Part shown: in pieces, positions 62,046 through 64,000 of the stretch | How the letters are laid out: the number at the start of each line of letters is the position of its first letter | Position numbering within the stretch: position 1 is the stretch's first letter | Source: an uncultured Eubacterium sp. | GTDB lineage: Bacteria > Bacillota > Clostridia > Lachnospirales > Lachnospiraceae | DNA: 64,000 nucleotides | NCBI GenBank assembly: GCA_910580075.1 | Contig: CAJTVR010000013.1 | Location: 1 to 64,000 of the forward strand | Direction of reading: 5' to 3' | Translations under genes and position numbers: made by a program | Notes under the pieces: model-generated | The model's input: the letters and a program-made list of their open reading frames with translations, nothing else | What the model was told of the DNA's origin: nothing | Databases searched by the model: none

Positions 62046-63188
62046 ATGAGATATCGTGAATTAGGAAAGACGGGGTTAAAGGTCAGTGAAATCGGTCTTG
62101 GCGGAGAATGGCTGGAGCGGCATAACACAGAAGAAGTAAAGGCAGTGACTGACGCTTGTGAAAGCGCAGGAATTAATATTCTGGACTGCTGGATGTCGGA
62201 ACCGAATGTGCGTTCTAATATCGGACTGGCGATAAAAGGAAAGCGTGAGAGGTGGATAATTCAGGGACATATCGGCTCTATCTGGGAAAACGGGCAGTAT
62301 GTCAGAACCAGGGATCTTGCGAAAGTAAAACCGGCATTCGAAGACCTGCTGGCCAGGCTGCAGACGGATTATATAGATCTTGGAATGATACATTTTGTTG
62401 ACACAAAGGAAGAATTTGACCGGGTCATAAACGGAGAGTTTATGGAATATGTGCGGCAGTTAAAAAGAGAAGGGAAAATCCGCCACATCGGTATGAGTAC
62501 CCATAATCCGGAAACTGCTGAACTGGCAGCCTGCCAGGGTGAGATAGAAATGATTCTGTTCAGCGTCAATCCGGCCTTTGATATGCTGCCGCCGGTAACA
62601 GACCTGGAACAGTATTTTGCGGAGCAGTATGATGAAAAACTGGGCGGGATTGCGCGGGAGAGGGAGCGGTTATACCAGCTCTGTGAGCAGAATCAGATTG
62701 GAATTACGGTTATGAAAGGATATGCCGGAGGACGCCTGTTCCATGCACAGACTTCACCGTTTGGCGTGGCACTGACACCGGTACAGTGTATTCATTATGC
62801 GCTGACACGCCCGGCTGTGGCTTCGATTATGGCTGGTTTTGATAATCCGCAGCATGTATCTGAGGCTGTGGCGTATGAGACTGCTTCAGATGCGCAAAAG
62901 GATTATGCAAGTGTGCTGGCTGCAGCGCCAAAGCATGCATTTGCATTAGGACAGTGTACCTATTGCGGGCACTGCGCGCCATGTCCTTCAGGAATCGACA
63001 TAGCTATGGTAAATAAACTGTATGACCTGGCGTGCATGCACAAAGAGGTTCCGGGTACAGTCCGTGCGCATTACGCGCAGCTGTCTGCAAATGCGGACGA
63101 CTGTATAGAATGCGGCGGATGTGAAAGCAGATGCCCGTTCCAGGTGTCTGTGACTGACAGAATGAGAAAAATGAAAGAATTATTTTAG
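62046..63188 (+). CDS. Aldo/keto-reductase-like protein with C-terminal 4Fe-4S domain
   Basis: The 380-residue protein starts like an aldo/keto reductase (MRYRELGKTGLKVSEIGLGG). The barrel continues through LQTDYIDLGMIHFVDTKEEF and GKIRHIGMSTHNPETAELA. The C-terminus holds ferredoxin-like cysteines (CTYCGHCAPCPSGID and CIECGGCESRCPF), giving two likely 4Fe-4S clusters. The usual catalytic Tyr after ILDCW and the Lys at the ERWIIQGHIGS position are not visible, so it may not be a classic NADPH carbonyl reductase. AAAGGAG precedes ATG 62046; the longer open frame has no site. An RpiR regulator gene follows. Confidence 0.85.
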   Translation: MRYRELGKTGLKVSEIGLGGEWLERHNTEEVKAVTDACESAGINILDCWMSEPNVRSNIGLAIKGKRERWIIQGHIGSIWENGQYVRTRDLAKVKPAFEDLLARLQTDYIDLGMIHFVDTKEEFDRVINGEFMEYVRQLKREGKIRHIGMSTHNPETAELAACQGEIEMILFSVNPAFDMLPPVTDLEQYFAEQYDEKLGGIARERERLYQLCEQNQIGITVMKGYAGGRLFHAQTSPFGVALTPVQCIHYALTRPAVASIMAGFDNPQHVSEAVAYETASDAQKDYASVLAAAPKHAFALGQCTYCGHCAPCPSGIDIAMVNKLYDLACMHKEVPGTVRAHYAQLSANADDCIECGGCESRCPFQVSVTDRMRKMKELF

Positions 63189-63238
63189 ATTCATTCCATA
63201 TTTCAAGGGCAGTACAGCAGAATGGACAGGAGTCATCA

Positions 63239-64000
63239 ATGAATTTAGAAGAGCTTGTAAATGACAGGTATGATATTCTTACCGCAAATGACCGGGAAAT
63301 GCTGGCGTCGGTTTTCCGCAGCAAACAGGCTGTCAGAGAAATGAACAGCACGCAGCTGGCCTCATTTCTGCATGTGTCCAGAACCACGCTGGTACGGCTG
63401 ATGAAAAAATTAGAAATAGAGTCCTATTCGGAATTTAAGCTGCTTTTGAACCGGAAGGAAGTCCGGCATGAGGCCTGTCTGTATAATATGGAAGATATTG
63501 TAAAAGAGTATCATGTTATGGTTGATGAACTGAAAAAGCATGATTATGAAAACATATGTGAAATTATTGATCAGGCAGATACAGTTTATCTGTACGGCAC
63601 AGGGAATGAACAGAAAACGATTGCAGAAGAATTTAAAAGAATCTTTCTGACACTTGGGAAATACTGTGTGGATTTATTTGACCTGGGAGAAGTACGTCTT
63701 GCGAGAGAGCGGTTTGCAGAACGGGATTTATTTCTGGCTGTTTCCCTCTCTGGTGAGAATCAGGATGCTATAGAAATTATCAGGGCTGTGCAGGAGACAG
63801 GCATCCGGACAATGGCTCTTACACGGTGGGTCAATAATACACTGGCCGGAATGGTTCAGGAAAATCTGTATGTAGGAACCAGAACAGTCAGCCATGTGTC
63901 TTCGCAGCCGTATGAAATGGCAGCCGCATTTGACAGGCACAGCTGTCTGACGGTTGCGGAGGCACCGGGAGTTCCGTATGAAGAACTGGGAGAATTTATA
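63239..64000 (+). CDS. RpiR/MurR-family transcriptional regulator (runs off the window)
   Basis: The frame from ATG 63239 (CAGGAG upstream) is open to the window end, giving 254 residues. The N-terminal HTH_6 domain (about 1-75) has NSTQLASFLHVSRTTLVRLM. The SIS sugar-phosphate-binding domain (about 100-250) has ADTVYLYGTGNEQKTIAEEF and LAVSLSGENQDAIEIIRAV. Such regulators respond to sugar phosphates and usually control neighbouring carbohydrate genes. The 3' end is outside the window. It lies 50 bases behind the aldo/keto-reductase gene and may share its transcript. Confidence 0.88.
   Translation, partial: MNLEELVNDRYDILTANDREMLASVFRSKQAVREMNSTQLASFLHVSRTTLVRLMKKLEIESYSEFKLLLNRKEVRHEACLYNMEDIVKEYHVMVDELKKHDYENICEIIDQADTVYLYGTGNEQKTIAEEFKRIFLTLGKYCVDLFDLGEVRLARERFAERDLFLAVSLSGENQDAIEIIRAVQETGIRTMALTRWVNNTLAGMVQENLYVGTRTVSHVSSQPYEMAAAFDRHSCLTVAEAPGVPYEELGEFI

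Overview
The window looks like a chromosome segment of a Gram-positive gut anaerobe of the Lachnospiraceae (Clostridia, Blautia-like). The signs are AGGAGG-type ribosome binding sites, ATG/GTG/TTG starts, sigma-A promoters, a BglG/LicT-controlled beta-glucoside PTS operon, a Tn1549-type conjugative-element remnant and a large modular exopolysaccharide locus. The genus is an inference; no rRNA gene is present.

Layout. (1) 1-1024: remnants of a hexuronate catabolism locus. A GntR regulator is truncated and fused in frame to an ABC-transporter Walker A, followed by a short uxuA (mannonate dehydratase) scrap and a mannonate-oxidoreductase-type SDR lacking its catalytic core. (2) 1025-2818: mostly non-coding, with a terminator, a 23-bp perfect inverted repeat enclosing 283 bp (1662-1990), and an XRE-type regulator. 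(3) 2819-31079: a co-directional exopolysaccharide/capsule cluster of about 22 genes. It encodes a Wzz-like co-polymerase with a degenerate kinase-like tail, five glycosyltransferase-type proteins, two UDP-sugar C6-dehydrogenases, a 4-epimerase, a 2-epimerase (WecB), an FdtA/FdtB amino-sugar pair, Wzy, Wzx, acyltransferases, a heparinase-like protein, a bi-domain oxidoreductase, a DUF362 protein, a PaaK-like adenylating enzyme, an ATP-grasp protein and an amidotransferase (AsnB). Two of these genes are frameshifted exactly in poly-G runs. The cluster implies an amidated, uronic-acid and 3-amino-sugar-containing polymer. (4) 31206-34217: a secreted surface protein on the minus strand with a variable-repeat Gly-Ser linker. 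(5) 34338-35190: an IS3-family deletion derivative and a conjugative-element scrap.

(6) 35500-47642: the most interesting region, a tightly packed eight-gene operon. In order it encodes a P-loop ATPase, two large proteins of unknown family, a ParA/MinD-like ATPase, an HD-domain protein with a zinc ribbon, a GHKL ATPase and two small unknown proteins. It lies between mobile-element debris and decayed genes. I do not recognise it as any named system and regard it as a candidate undescribed defence or conflict system.

(7) 47869-50963: a truncated AraC regulator, the 3' end of an unknown gene, and TRAP transporter genes with several internal deletions, including a DctP-DctQ fusion. (8) 51115-55689: an intact antitermination-controlled operon with LicT/BglG, a PTS EIIBCA and a 6-phospho-beta-glucosidase. 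(9) 55798-64000: a hypothetical protein, a chemotaxis receptor, a large hybrid sensor kinase, an iron-sulfur aldo/keto-reductase-like protein and the start of an RpiR regulator.

A recurring theme is deletion-driven decay of carbohydrate genes (regions 1 and 7) and of mobile DNA (region 5), next to intact accessory cassettes.
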